DNA from: Glaciecola sp048820975
GTDB lineage: Bacteria > Pseudomonadota > Gammaproteobacteria > Enterobacterales > Alteromonadaceae
Assembly: GCF_048820975.1 (NCBI RefSeq)
Contig: NZ_JBMEUF010000001.1
Coordinates: forward strand, 806,001 to 870,000
DNA length: 64,000 nucleotides
Direction of reading: 5' to 3'
Below, piece by piece: positions 45,352 through 54,351 of this stretch. The notes under the pieces were generated by a model. The model ran no database searches. It saw only the letters and a program-made list of their open reading frames with translations, and had not been told where the DNA came from. Each line of letters begins with the position of its first letter. The first letter of the stretch is position 1. Position numbers and translations under genes: made by a program.

Positions 45352-45810
45352 TTAATCAAAATCTGGTACTAAATTCGCCTTGATAACGTTGTCATAAGCT
45401 AATTCAAAACGTTCGTTGTCTACTTCAATTACAAAACTAGACTCACTACTTGAAACAAGTAAGCCTTTAAAATTACGCCTACCTTCTTGAGCCATTTGTA
45501 ATTTAACCGTAATTGTTTGACCAACTACACTTTCATAATGTGCAGCCTTAAACAAAGGTCGGTCCATACCAGGAGAAGACACTTCCAAGTTGTACTCGGT
45601 GCTAATTGGATCTTCTACATCTAGTATGGCACTTGCCTGATGGCTTACATCAGCGCAATCATCTACATCAATACCATTTTCAGAATCAATGTATAAGCGC
45701 AAGGTGGAATGTTTTCCCGCCCGCACAAACTCTACCCCAACTAACTCAAAACCAATTGCCTCAACGGCTGGTGTGAGTAGTTCAGTTAATTTTTTCTCAA
45801 GTTGTGACAA
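45352..45810 (-). CDS. rimP: ribosome maturation factor RimP
   Basis: A 152-aa protein. I choose the TTG at 45808-45810, which has GGAG six bases upstream and gives MSQLEKKLTELLTP, closely matching the E. coli RimP start. A longer ATG frame to 45861 would place the leader hairpin inside the gene. AIGFELVGVEFVRAGKHSTLR and LEVSSPGMDRPLF are diagnostic. It assists 30S assembly and heads the nusA operon. Confidence 0.92.
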   Translation of the reverse strand: MSQLEKKLTELLTPAVEAIGFELVGVEFVRAGKHSTLRLYIDSENGIDVDDCADVSHQASAILDVEDPISTEYNLEVSSPGMDRPLFKAAHYESVVGQTITVKLQMAQEGRRNFKGLLVSSSESSFVIEVDNERFELAYDNVIKANLVPDFD

Positions 45811-45832
45811 TCCCAACTCCAAATTTACATAC

Positions 45833-45909
45833 AAAAAAAGGGCAAATAGCCCGTTAATCATTAGTTGGCATCAACTAATGCATACAAAAAAGCCCCGGAC
45901 AAGCGGAGC
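45833..45909 (-). promoter_or_regulatory. structured leader of the rimP-nusA-infB operon, possible attenuator
   Basis: Reading on the minus strand, a GC-rich hairpin followed by six T (45886-45909, one G-U pair) comes first. A perfect 9-bp palindrome follows (CATTAGTTG, GCAT, CAACTAATG at 45859-45880), then a short GGGC/GCCC hairpin followed by seven T (45833-45852), 23 bases before the rimP start. Two terminator-like structures with a hairpin between them resemble an attenuation control. Confidence 0.5.
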
Positions 45910-46371
45910 CAATTATAATCAGTACTTTACACCTACCGTTAATAAACTAGGGTAACTGTATACTTCAGCACTACAGCTCAACTCAACAAACGCTATGAAG
46001 AGTGGCAGCTTGCTTTGCGCGCTACTTTGATTTTATACATGTATTTATTGACTGAGGATATATGCAAAGCATATATAAGCACCATTTAGGTAAAAGGCGT
46101 TATGCTTTGAAATTTTACTCATTCAAGGCAGCACAATAAAATCAGGGAGTTCGCGATTTGCGGCAAGTATACAAGCCTATTGCTAATATCGCAAACCTTA
46201 TATTGATATATACCCATATAGTTAGCAGTTGCGGGGCACTTAATATGAGAACAAGCAATCCGATTGTTTTTTGAGCGATGCAACTTGTTGTTTACATCAA
46301 TTCAGCGTATCTTTAATTAAAAAAAGATATACGTTATAAATTCATTAACGCAAGTATACAAGGAGTAGTAA
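45910..46371. promoter_or_regulatory. intergenic region between rimP leader and csgD-like gene
   Basis: No ORF or RNA gene is visible. It holds two palindromes, ATATATGC, AAA, GCATATAT at 46058-46076 and TATCTTT, spacer, AAAGATA at 46308-46329; the second lies about 40 bases before the csgD-like start and could be an operator. Promoters for both divergent units must be here. Confidence 0.4.
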
Positions 46372-47049
46372 ATGGGATTGCAAAAAGCATTAGTTTTTAG
46401 CAATAAAGTGCCAGAATCGGGCATAGCACGACACACATCATTCACGCATTTTTTAGATTTAATTGATGCATGTGGATATGATTTAAAAATCACTTCAGGC
46501 CAGCCTAGTAATGAAGCACTAGCCACTTATAAAATTATCTTTTTAGATGTTTCTGACTATCCAAGCTCAGCCCTTTTTCAGCATGCATTGTTCACTTCAG
46601 AATATAAACACAAAATTGTCTTATTTGACGCAGAGCGAGCGCAAAAAGATGTGGAACTTACTGCGTTAAAAAACGGTGTTAAAGGCGTGTTTTACATAGA
46701 TGACAAATTGGAGATATTAATAAAAGGTATTCAAACTATTAAGAATGGCAAATTTTGGTTTAAACGCGAAACCCTTGAAATGATGATAAAACAATTAGTA
46801 GGCGAGTTTAACCAACAAAATCTATATTCACCTGATTGTAATGAAGTGTCTGATACCTTAACTAAACGTGAACGTACTATTGTTAGTTTAATTGCTCAAG
46901 GCGCTAGAAACATAGAGATTGCTGAACAATTACATATTAGCGTTAATACTGTTAAGACCCATGTGTATAGCATCTTTAGAAAAACCCACTGTCGAAACAG
47001 AGTTGAACTAATCAAGTGGTCTTTGAAAGACCACTCAGTGTTGTCCTAA
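46372..47049 (+). CDS. csgD: CsgD-like LuxR-family regulator of curli
   Basis: A 225-aa protein with a ribosome site AAGGAG eight bases before its ATG. The N-terminal receiver-like domain (about residues 1-140) is degenerate. The C-terminal LuxR helix-turn-helix reads LTKRERTIVSLIAQGARNIE (start), then IAEQLHISVNTVKTHVYSIF. In E. coli CsgD activates csgBAC and cellulose synthesis. Here the gene converges on the curli block instead of sitting upstream of csgEFG. The identification rests on the domain pattern and the location beside curli genes. Confidence 0.8.
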   Translation: MGLQKALVFSNKVPESGIARHTSFTHFLDLIDACGYDLKITSGQPSNEALATYKIIFLDVSDYPSSALFQHALFTSEYKHKIVLFDAERAQKDVELTALKNGVKGVFYIDDKLEILIKGIQTIKNGKFWFKRETLEMMIKQLVGEFNQQNLYSPDCNEVSDTLTKRERTIVSLIAQGARNIEIAEQLHISVNTVKTHVYSIFRKTHCRNRVELIKWSLKDHSVLS

Positions 47050-47074
47050 GGCATAAAAGGCTGCTAATCGCGTG

Positions 47075-47422
47075 TTAGCGGTCTACATATACTACATCAA
47101 CCTCATTACATAGCGCTAAAGCACGCTGCTTAGCTGGTTCAACAAAATCTTTTCTTGGAATCCAAACATCAATAGCATTATTACTTTTACTAAAAATAGT
47201 AATCATATTGCCCGCAATCTGAATTCTATCAATGTTAGATTTAGGAACAACCTTAGCAAAACGAGTAAACACTCTCGCTAGTGGTACATGCGCGATTAGT
47301 AAATCATCATCTAAATCAACAAAAACTTTAGACGCTTGCATGTATTTTTTATTAAAAATGAGATACCACATCGGTAAACTCGCTAGTATGCATATAAGCC
47401 AAAAATAACTTAGAAAATCCAC
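47075..47422 (-). CDS. small membrane-anchored protein downstream of csgG
   Basis: A 115-aa protein with one N-terminal helix (FLSYFWLICILASLPMWYLIF) and a soluble beta-rich domain (FVDLDDDLLIAHVPLARVF, IQIAGNMITIFSK). No family is recognised; the soluble part looks somewhat like a bacterial PH-type domain. It follows csgG after 46 bases on the same strand and could be the last gene of the curli operon, but no link in function is shown. Confidence 0.55.
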   Translation of the reverse strand: MDFLSYFWLICILASLPMWYLIFNKKYMQASKVFVDLDDDLLIAHVPLARVFTRFAKVVPKSNIDRIQIAGNMITIFSKSNNAIDVWIPRKDFVEPAKQRALALCNEVDVVYVDR

Positions 47423-47468
47423 TTCAATCCTTTCATATAATGTAAACTACAAATTATTACGGCTTAGC

Positions 47469-48245
47469 TTAAGCCGCTTCTCTTGCTCGCCAAACGCCTT
47501 TATCAATACCTTTTATAACTAGTTCTCCCACGGCTTTTTCTATGCTTTGTTTTACACATTCAAACATAGGTTCGTTCGTGGTAAAGCCGGTTTCTATTTC
47601 AAGTAAGCGTTTGTAAGAAACATAGCGAAATAAACCCGCTCTAATTTCTTGACTCAGTACCTTTTTATTAGTGGAAACCGACACCAACACCTGACCTGTT
47701 CTTACGTCAACAGCACGCATGAATACGGTAATTTGGTCTTCCCTGTATAGGGTTGAAGCGCCAATTCCAAAATATTCAGCTCCCATGCCTCCGGTTCTAG
47801 TATTGGTATCATAACTCACTATACCACCTTCAATAATTATCTTTGCAGTGGTAAGCGGAGGAAGCTCACTTTGATCGTTTTCAGCATTAGCGGCTCTTAC
47901 AATTTTACGCTCTGTTAAAATGTTTTGTAAACCTTCACGTTCAACAGGCATAAACCAACTTGTTTCACCCAGAGTTTGCATTAAAATTGAGGTTGCGCCT
48001 TGTGTTACCGCCGTTGAGAAAGAACTCGCACCAGTGGTAGGTTTATATTGCCCAGTTTGGTCCCTAAAACCATACACCGACACAGGAATACGTCCTACAG
48101 GTTTAGGTAATGCAAGGAGCGCATTTAAACTGTCAGAGTTCTCGATTACGGTTGCATCCTGCTCATAAGGCGGAGCCCAGTTTGTCATTGAAGAGCAACC
48201 ACCTAACAAAAGTGTTGCAGCAAACGTTAATAGTATTTTTTTCAT
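47469..48245 (-). CDS. csgG: curli secretion channel lipoprotein CsgG
   Basis: A 258-aa protein with lipobox LLLGGCSS, so Cys17 is the acylation site. IPVSVYGFRDQTGQYKPTTG and SFSTAVTQGATSIL are near-diagnostic for CsgG. The transmembrane strand region and the C-terminal helix are complete. CsgG forms the nonameric outer-membrane pore that exports CsgA and CsgB. It lies three bases after csgF. Confidence 0.95.
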   Translation of the reverse strand: MKKILLTFAATLLLGGCSSMTNWAPPYEQDATVIENSDSLNALLALPKPVGRIPVSVYGFRDQTGQYKPTTGASSFSTAVTQGATSILMQTLGETSWFMPVEREGLQNILTERKIVRAANAENDQSELPPLTTAKIIIEGGIVSYDTNTRTGGMGAEYFGIGASTLYREDQITVFMRAVDVRTGQVLVSVSTNKKVLSQEIRAGLFRYVSYKRLLEIETGFTTNEPMFECVKQSIEKAVGELVIKGIDKGVWRAREAA

Positions 48246-48248
48246 TGT

Positions 48249-48713
48249 TTATCCGAAGCGTGGTATTTCTACAATAGTAATTTCACCCGTTAAAATATTA
48301 GTAATTTCAACCACTAAACTATCTGTATTCTCAGTAATTAACTCTACTTGAAAATCGCCACTTACAAATAATGCATTATCATCAAATATACTTGGAATAA
48401 CGTTACCGTCAGCATCTACTGATTCTTCACCAAACGCTATGTCAGTAATTTCACTCACAATTCGGCTAATATATGCGCGCTCAATAGATTCTTGTAATCT
48501 ATCCGCATAAGTTCGCGTAGTGGTAGGCGCGGTTTTTGTGTTTTGCGCGTTAGCCTTATTCAATAAGTAGCTACCGTTTAAGGGGCTTCCACCAAAACTA
48601 GGATTTATTGGAGTGTATACGAGTTCTTGTGCAAAACTCATTTGAGTACAAGCAAGTGAGATAACCGCTCCCACTATCACATTTTTTCTTTTTATTTTCA
48701 TTTTATTCACCAT
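48249..48713 (-). CDS. csgF: curli assembly protein CsgF
   Basis: A 154-aa protein with a signal peptide ending near MSFA. LVYTPINPSFGGSPLNGSYLL is the CsgF signature, visible as LVYTPINPSFGGSPLNG. The ORF start ATG at 48713 overlaps the csgE stop; an ATG four codons later (48701) is also possible. CsgF caps CsgG at the surface and helps CsgB nucleate fibres. Confidence 0.95.
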   Translation of the reverse strand: MVNKMKIKRKNVIVGAVISLACTQMSFAQELVYTPINPSFGGSPLNGSYLLNKANAQNTKTAPTTTRTYADRLQESIERAYISRIVSEITDIAFGEESVDADGNVIPSIFDDNALFVSGDFQVELITENTDSLVVEITNILTGEITIVEIPRFG

Positions 48714-49105
48714 TCATCGTCAGCTAAGTCAGGGCTTGAGGAGCGACTGTCAGACTGAGCTATTGCATCTACTAATCGGTATACAGCTTGACCCACGCGC
48801 TCATCTATTGGCATCAAACGTCTTCCTAAGTAAGTTCTATATACAGATTTATTATCAAAAATGACGTCTAGCTGGGTACCCGCTTGCGGTACGATTATTT
48901 CTTTAATTACAACGTTTTTACCAAAGGTATTAGGGATTTCTTGCCAGAAACGACTAAGTTGGTTAGCAAACTCGTGACCTTGTCTACTAATTGTGTTGTC
49001 TAAAATAAGCCCAGATAATTCAATTTCTTCCTGTGCAATACTTTTACTGGTATTGGCGAAAGAAAAAGTGATTAAAAAGGCTAAAACACAGTATTTAAAT
49101 TTCAT
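48707..49105 (-). CDS. csgE: curli assembly chaperone CsgE
   Basis: A 132-aa protein with a signal peptide ending near SIAQ. ELSGLILDNTISRQGHEFANQL and VYRTYLGRRLMPIDERVGQA are characteristic, reading here as GLILDNTISRQGHEF and YLGRRLMPIDERV. CsgE plugs CsgG from the periplasm and guides curlin subunits. It lies 91 bases after csgA and overlaps csgF by seven bases. Confidence 0.93.
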   Translation of the reverse strand: MKFKYCVLAFLITFSFANTSKSIAQEEIELSGLILDNTISRQGHEFANQLSRFWQEIPNTFGKNVVIKEIIVPQAGTQLDVIFDNKSVYRTYLGRRLMPIDERVGQAVYRLVDAIAQSDSRSSSPDLADDEW

Positions 49106-49157
49106 CTACTTCATTTATTATTATTTTTAAGCATTTCAAATAAAAGCTTGAATTAAT

Positions 49158-49188
49158 GAAGGAGCAAATCATGAAAACTTACTCCTTC
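49158..49188 (-). other. hairpin in the csgA-csgE gap
   Basis: GAAGGAG and CTCCTTC can pair across a 17-base loop, eight bases after the csgA stop. It could reduce read-through from the highly expressed csgA into csgEFG or protect the csgA end. There is no T-run. Confidence 0.3.
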
Positions 49189-49196
49189 TACACTAT

Positions 49197-50645
49197 TTAC
49201 ATTTGCGTAACTGTCGCTACGTTGAAATCACCGGTTTGTGAAACAAGAACAGAACCACCTGTACCTGAAATATCACCAATAACAAGGTTATCGTTTCCAA
49301 TTTGCTCAACAGTAAAAGCGGTATAATCTGAATTCATTTGGAATGCAGAACCATCCTCAGCACTTATCCAGTTACCTGAACCCTCTTGCATTATATCAAC
49401 AAGGTTTCCGTCACCGTTTACAACTAAATCAAGTAAGTTTAAATCACCTGATTGCATTACAGTAATTTCGTTAAAATCAGCTACACCAACCGAAGCTAGC
49501 GTAACAGCCCCGTCATTATCGTTACCGATTTGTGAAAGGCTGATGGTGTTAAAGCTAGCTGATTCTGAACCAGCATCCAGTACCGCTTGTGCTAAACCTA
49601 AGTTGCCACTGCCTTCCTGAACTATTTCAACTTCATTGGCTATGCCGGCAAAATTAATCGTGTTAGCTTCATTAAAATCACCTATCTGTGTTACGGTTGA
49701 AACATTATCAACACCAATAACGCCAGCATAACCAAAGTTAGATGAACCAATTTGCGTTACGGTTAAATCATTTCCTGCGCCACCAGCTGTTTCTATAACA
49801 CCCTCGTTATAATCACCAATCTGTATGACTTCAGCTTCGTTTTCAGCTCCTTCGAAAATGCCAGAGGAAACAATGTTATTATCACCTGATTGATCTACTT
49901 CAAAGCTGTTATCATTATTTACGATAGAAAAGCTAACAGAGTTGTTTTCACCATCACTCTCAACTTCAACATCGTTATCAATACCGTCTACTGTAATATC
50001 AGCGATATTGTAAAAACCACTTTGCTCTACTTCCACTTCGTTATCATCACCGAACACATTCACGTATGACTCATGCCACTCGTCGTCTTGAGTTATTTCA
50101 ATGCTGTTGTCAGAACCTACTACTGTGTTGTCAGTCCAATTACCGCCGTCACCCGAGTAAATATCGAGTTCGTTGCCATCACCTTCAATGTAGTTAATGG
50201 TTCTATTATCAATACCAAACAAACCACCATCGCCTTCTTGCACAATCATGATTTCGTTTTCGTTTCCAACCACCGTTGTATCAGCGGTAAGTTCTAGGCC
50301 ATCCTGCGTAACGTACATAATATTGGCATCACCGGTAATACTACCAATAACAATATTGTCAGCACCGAATTGTTCTACCATAACATCATTAGCTTCACCT
50401 ACGATGTCAATTTGCGCGCCGTTATAATCGCCTACTTGGGTCACTGCCGTTTCATTACCTAGCACTGAACCTTCTGGGGCTTCCTGGGTAATAATTATAA
50501 CATTACCTTCTGCATCAGCCGTAAAATCGGCTTCTAGTACATAAGTATCTACTTTACTTTTATCTGCTTCTTGAGCCATTACGCTGCCGCTAGCTGCAAG
50601 CGCTATAAGAAGTGCACTCGTTATGTTTGATTTTGTAAATTTCAC
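49197..50645 (-). CDS. csgA: major curlin subunit CsgA, very long acidic form
   Basis: A 482-aa protein. The GTG at 50643-50645 has GGAG six bases upstream and gives MKFTKSNITSALLIALAASG, a proper signal peptide ending near VMA. About 17 imperfect curlin repeats with the core Q-x-G-x-x-N follow (for example VTQVGDYNGAQ, VTQIGSSNFGY, VSQTGDFNVAT). E. coli CsgA has five repeats in 151 aa, so this is roughly three times longer. The repeats are very rich in Asp and Glu and almost free of Lys, Arg and His. It is preceded by csgB after 33 bases. Confidence 0.9.
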   Translation of the reverse strand: MKFTKSNITSALLIALAASGSVMAQEADKSKVDTYVLEADFTADAEGNVIIITQEAPEGSVLGNETAVTQVGDYNGAQIDIVGEANDVMVEQFGADNIVIGSITGDANIMYVTQDGLELTADTTVVGNENEIMIVQEGDGGLFGIDNRTINYIEGDGNELDIYSGDGGNWTDNTVVGSDNSIEITQDDEWHESYVNVFGDDNEVEVEQSGFYNIADITVDGIDNDVEVESDGENNSVSFSIVNNDNSFEVDQSGDNNIVSSGIFEGAENEAEVIQIGDYNEGVIETAGGAGNDLTVTQIGSSNFGYAGVIGVDNVSTVTQIGDFNEANTINFAGIANEVEIVQEGSGNLGLAQAVLDAGSESASFNTISLSQIGNDNDGAVTLASVGVADFNEITVMQSGDLNLLDLVVNGDGNLVDIMQEGSGNWISAEDGSAFQMNSDYTAFTVEQIGNDNLVIGDISGTGGSVLVSQTGDFNVATVTQM

Positions 50646-50678
50646 AGTATTCTCCGTTAATGATCGAAAATTCACGCT

Positions 50679-51179
50679 TTATTTTTGATACTGCGTGATA
50701 TTAACCGTCATTTCGTTCCCTATTTGATGAACAATAAAGTTTTGCTCACCAAGTTGATTAACGTTAGCAACATTACCGTCTCCATCTTGGATGATTTTAA
50801 ATAAGTTATTTTCGCCCTCTTGAAGGACATTAACTGTATTGTCGACACCCAACTGCGTTATATCAGCTGTATTATTATTGCCTTGTTGAATAACTGAGAT
50901 GGTATTGGCATTGCTGCCTGCTTGGATGATATTCGTTGTGTTGTATAAACCGTACTGACCAATCGTAATAGAGCCGCCTAAAGCACTACTAAAATTAATA
51001 GTTGTTGAAAGACTTAACGATAAATTAGAGTCTTGTAAATCAGTGTTGTTACCTAGATCCTGAGCGTGTCCTAACTGTGGTGACAAAATATAACAAAAAA
51101 ACATGACCCAATTTATCAGCGCTCTTTTGAATGCTAATATGTTAAACCTTGAGAAATGTTTCTTATTATTTCCTATCAC
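50679..51179 (-). CDS. csgB: minor curlin/nucleator CsgB-like
   Basis: A 166-aa protein starting at GTG 51179 with AAGGAAG upstream. A signal peptide ends near LGHA. Seven to eight curlin-type repeats follow (ITIGQYGLYNTTN, VIQQGNNNTAD, ITQLGVDNTVN, VLQEGENNLFK, IIQDGDGNVAN). It is first in the csgB-csgA-csgE-csgF-csgG series. CsgB nucleates CsgA polymerisation on the surface. It ends NITQYQK, which is short and basic as in CsgB proteins. Confidence 0.85.
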   Translation of the reverse strand: MIGNNKKHFSRFNILAFKRALINWVMFFCYILSPQLGHAQDLGNNTDLQDSNLSLSLSTTINFSSALGGSITIGQYGLYNTTNIIQAGSNANTISVIQQGNNNTADITQLGVDNTVNVLQEGENNLFKIIQDGDGNVANVNQLGEQNFIVHQIGNEMTVNITQYQK

Positions 51180-51670
51180 GTTGTTACTTCCTTGTTATAA
51201 CGGCAAAGGTATATTTAACTAACTGACCCTTCTATAGAACAGCGTTCTGTTACTATTTACCATCACCCAAAATCATTATTTAGCTATCCTCTTCAATTAC
51301 AAATTAAATCTAACTCATTGTAATAATTATAATAATTGAGAAATTAAATGGTACTAAAGTGCTAATAATTTTAATGTAGCGATTCTTTATTTAAATTGAA
51401 AATCGGTTTAGAGACTAAATGCCTCGTATATAAACCGTATTTGAAAATGAAAAATTGGTACTAATTCATTAGTTTAATGAGAGTGAATCGTAAATTTATT
51501 ACTGATTTAGTCGTATTTTCGGCACTTCCTATGGCGGGTTAGTACTTATTAAGTTTAGATTCATATTGTTGTGTAAAAAGCCTAATGTTGGAAGCCTCAT
51601 CGATATTACTAATAACTTTATAGCAAAGACTTTTAAGTTTTAGCTTTAATATCAATTGGGATTTCTTATC
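51180..51670. promoter_or_regulatory. 491-bp divergent region between csgB and subtilase gene
   Basis: It is AT-rich and holds the promoters of the curli operon and of the subtilase gene. I find no small ORF with a good start, no RNA gene and no clear palindrome. Confidence 0.4.
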
Positions 51671-54169
51671 ATGAAAACAAAACTATCGTTACTTACGCTT
51701 GCATTAATGCCCGTGTTATCTGCATCGGGTGTGCATGCGTCTGAAACTTCGTTGTTTGACGACTCAGTACTTGTTGTATACAAAAAGGATGTTAGCAAGT
51801 TAACCAAGATGCGAGCACGTAGTTCTGTAGGCGCTCGTATATCTGATGTAAACCGCGATGAAATTGATGACCGTTTTAAGAGTTTATTAGACGGGCGTAT
51901 AGCTAATTTATCACTTCGCGGTAAAACGGTTAAAGAAGCAATGGAGATTTTGAAAAACAATCCCGCAGTTGCTTATGTAGAGCCTAATTACGTTTGGACG
52001 AAATCACTAACGCCTAACGACCCAAGCTACGGCGATTTGTGGGGATTGAATAATACCGGCCAAAGCGGTGGGACAGTAGATGCTGACATTGACGCTGCAG
52101 AAGCCTGGGATATTACAACGGGTAGTAGCGAAGTAGTAATAGGTGTTATCGATTCCGGGGTTGATTATACTCATGAAGACTTAGCCGGCAATATGTGGCA
52201 AAACCCCGGTGAAGTGCCAGGCAATGGCATTGATGACGACGGTAACGGATATATTGACGATATTTATGGTATTGATACTGCCAACGTCGATTCAGACCCA
52301 ATGGATGATGATTCTCACGGCACTCACGTTGCAGGTACTATTGGTGCGGTGGGCAACAATGGTATTGGTGTGGTTGGCGTAAACCATGAAGTATCAATTG
52401 CCGCTTGTAAATTTTTAACGGCAGCAGGAACCGGTTCAACTGCTGGTGCAATAGAATGTATCAATTATTTCACTGAACTAAGAAACAGCGGTATAAATGT
52501 TCGCGCCACTAATAATAGTTGGGGTGGTGGTTCTTTCAGTCAAGCACTTCAAGATGCTATTACCGCGGCTGGAGAGTCTGACGTCCTATTTTTAGCAGCG
52601 GCTGGAAACTCAGGCGTTGATAATGACGCAAGCCCTCATTATCCGTCTAGTTATGATAATGATTCACTAATAGCAGTAGCGAGTATTGGCCGAACTGATG
52701 GTGATGTTGGCCATTCATATGGCTTAACGTCTGTAGATTTAGCTGCCCCAGGCGGTTCAATTTTATCTACCACTCCTGGAAATAACTATTCTGTTTTCTC
52801 AGGTACATCTATGGCAACGCCTCACGTTACTGGCTCTGCAGCATTAGTGTGGTCAATTAATCCGGCCCTTACCGCCCTAGAAATGAAAGACATACTATTG
52901 TCTAGCGGTGATGATAATGCCTACGCAAACGGAAGAACTGTTTCAGGTAAACGCTTGAATGTGTTTAACGCACTAGAAGCGGCAGATCCAGATCCAGGCT
53001 TCTTGTTAGGTGTTACGCCTTCAAGCCAAGAAATAGTAGCAGGTGAGTCAACCAGCTATACAGTTGACCTTAGTAGCATAGCCGGATTCACCGACGAAAT
53101 TACTTTGTCACTTGATGATCCATCAGGCCTTGGTATGTTATCAAGCACGACTGCCTCGCCTGATGACATGGTAACACTTGATGTAATGACAATGGATGAC
53201 ACCCCTTGGGGCGAGTACTCAATGACCGTAAACGCGGTTAGCGGCGACATAAGTAAATCTAAATCTGTTAGCTTGAGTGTTATTCCACAAGGCTTAAATG
53301 TTATTTCGTATGTAGCAACAGATGTTCCTATTCCAACGCTACCAAACGAAGATGATCCTGATGATGTAGGTATTGACTCTGTTATTACTGTGGCTGATCC
53401 AATCACTGTATTTGGTATGTCGGTATCAGTTGATATTACACACACATACAGTGGTGACTTAGTTATTACCTTAGTATCACCTGAGGGTACGTCAGCCTTA
53501 TTACGTTCTAACTCTGGTGGCGGCGATGATGATATTGTAGAAACCTATGAGACAGATGCATTTAACGGTGAAGTGGGTACGGGTGATTGGACACTCAACA
53601 TTGTTGATACCTTTAACGGTGATGACGGCACACTTAATAGCTGGGGCATGGATATTTCAGCAATTGGCGAAGTGGGTCCACGCCCACCTATGGCTGAGTT
53701 TAGTTTTGTTGATGAAGCGCTTACCGTGACCTTCAGTAACATGAGTAGCGATGCAAACGATGATATTGTAAGTTACGCATGGGACTTCGGTGATGGCGCT
53801 ATGTCAAGTGATACGAGCCCTGTACATACCTACGCAACAAACGGTACGTATGATGTGAGTCTAACAGCAACTGATTCAGAAGGCTTAACAGACACAATGA
53901 TGCAACAAGTTACTGTGTCGAGCAATGTGATAGAAGCGAGCGTAACTCGCGCCATGCTGTCACGCTTTGGCAATCTTCTGGTTGATTTAGAGTATGTTGG
54001 CACAAGCTCTGAGACTATTAGTATTTATCGTGATGGCGTGTTAATTCACACCGGCGAAAATACGGGTACTTATAGAGACCGTGAACGACGCGCAAGCGCA
54101 GTATCGTTTACGTACATTGTTTGTGATGAAACGGATGCATGTTCTGATCCACTCATTGTGACGCCATAG
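51671..54169 (+). CDS. secreted S8 subtilase with P-domain and PKD domain
   Basis: An 832-aa protein. The ATG at 51671 starts the signal peptide MKTKLSLLTLALMPVLSASG. An inhibitor-like pro-region runs to about residue 110 and includes NPAVAYVEPNYVW. The catalytic triad is Asp ~160 (VIGVIDSGVDYTHED), His ~215 (DDDSHGTHVAGT) and Ser ~380 (SGTSMATPHV). A P-domain follows (about 540-665; THTYSGDLVITLVSP) and then a PKD domain (about 673-755; YAWDFGDG). The C-terminal 80 residues look like a fibronectin-like tail. It is an extracellular protease. It stands alone, divergent from the curli genes. Confidence 0.93.
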   Translation: MKTKLSLLTLALMPVLSASGVHASETSLFDDSVLVVYKKDVSKLTKMRARSSVGARISDVNRDEIDDRFKSLLDGRIANLSLRGKTVKEAMEILKNNPAVAYVEPNYVWTKSLTPNDPSYGDLWGLNNTGQSGGTVDADIDAAEAWDITTGSSEVVIGVIDSGVDYTHEDLAGNMWQNPGEVPGNGIDDDGNGYIDDIYGIDTANVDSDPMDDDSHGTHVAGTIGAVGNNGIGVVGVNHEVSIAACKFLTAAGTGSTAGAIECINYFTELRNSGINVRATNNSWGGGSFSQALQDAITAAGESDVLFLAAAGNSGVDNDASPHYPSSYDNDSLIAVASIGRTDGDVGHSYGLTSVDLAAPGGSILSTTPGNNYSVFSGTSMATPHVTGSAALVWSINPALTALEMKDILLSSGDDNAYANGRTVSGKRLNVFNALEAADPDPGFLLGVTPSSQEIVAGESTSYTVDLSSIAGFTDEITLSLDDPSGLGMLSSTTASPDDMVTLDVMTMDDTPWGEYSMTVNAVSGDISKSKSVSLSVIPQGLNVISYVATDVPIPTLPNEDDPDDVGIDSVITVADPITVFGMSVSVDITHTYSGDLVITLVSPEGTSALLRSNSGGGDDDIVETYETDAFNGEVGTGDWTLNIVDTFNGDDGTLNSWGMDISAIGEVGPRPPMAEFSFVDEALTVTFSNMSSDANDDIVSYAWDFGDGAMSSDTSPVHTYATNGTYDVSLTATDSEGLTDTMMQQVTVSSNVIEASVTRAMLSRFGNLLVDLEYVGTSSETISIYRDGVLIHTGENTGTYRDRERRASAVSFTYIVCDETDACSDPLIVTP

Positions 54170-54193
54170 AAATATGTAGGTAAGTCAAAAATG

Positions 54194-54223
54194 AAAAAGC
54201 CCCGCTCAAGTGCGGGGCTTTTT
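54194..54223. terminator. terminator after the subtilase gene
   Basis: AAAAAGCCCCGC, TCAAGT, GCGGGGCTTTTT forms a strong symmetric stem 25 bases past the stop codon. Confidence 0.9.
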
Positions 54224-54302
54224 ATTACTCTTTTATTCCGATTGCTTTTACATCACTTTTACCGATGAAACAAAACAAGATAAATAAAAGCAACTAATAC
54301 AT

Positions 54303-54351
54303 ACAAAAAAACCACGCTAAATAGCGTGGTTTTTAATGTGGTTGCGGGAGC
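54303..54351. repeat. left copy of terminator plus tRNA-fMet 3' end
   Basis: AAAAACCACGCTA, loop, TAGCGTGGTTTTT followed by TGGTTGCGGGAGC matches 59552-59602 with few differences. The last 13 bases are the complement of the tRNA-fMet 3' end including CCA; the tRNA sequence stops there (next CGTGCAACAC instead of AGGATTTGAA). It is either an attachment-site copy or the stub of a lost second tRNA gene. Confidence 0.75.

Noticed and set aside
45910..46371. A tRNA gene upstream of rimP, as in E. coli
   Set aside because: No cloverleaf or CCA end is visible on either strand of this stretch.
49197..50645. Repeated DNA pattern suggesting a tandem repeat or CRISPR-like array
   Set aside because: The periodicity comes from curlin protein repeats in one open frame; units are diverged and there are no spacers.
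53056..53445. Minus-strand ORF inside the subtilase gene
   Set aside because: It lies wholly within a well-supported gene and has no start context or recognisable protein features.
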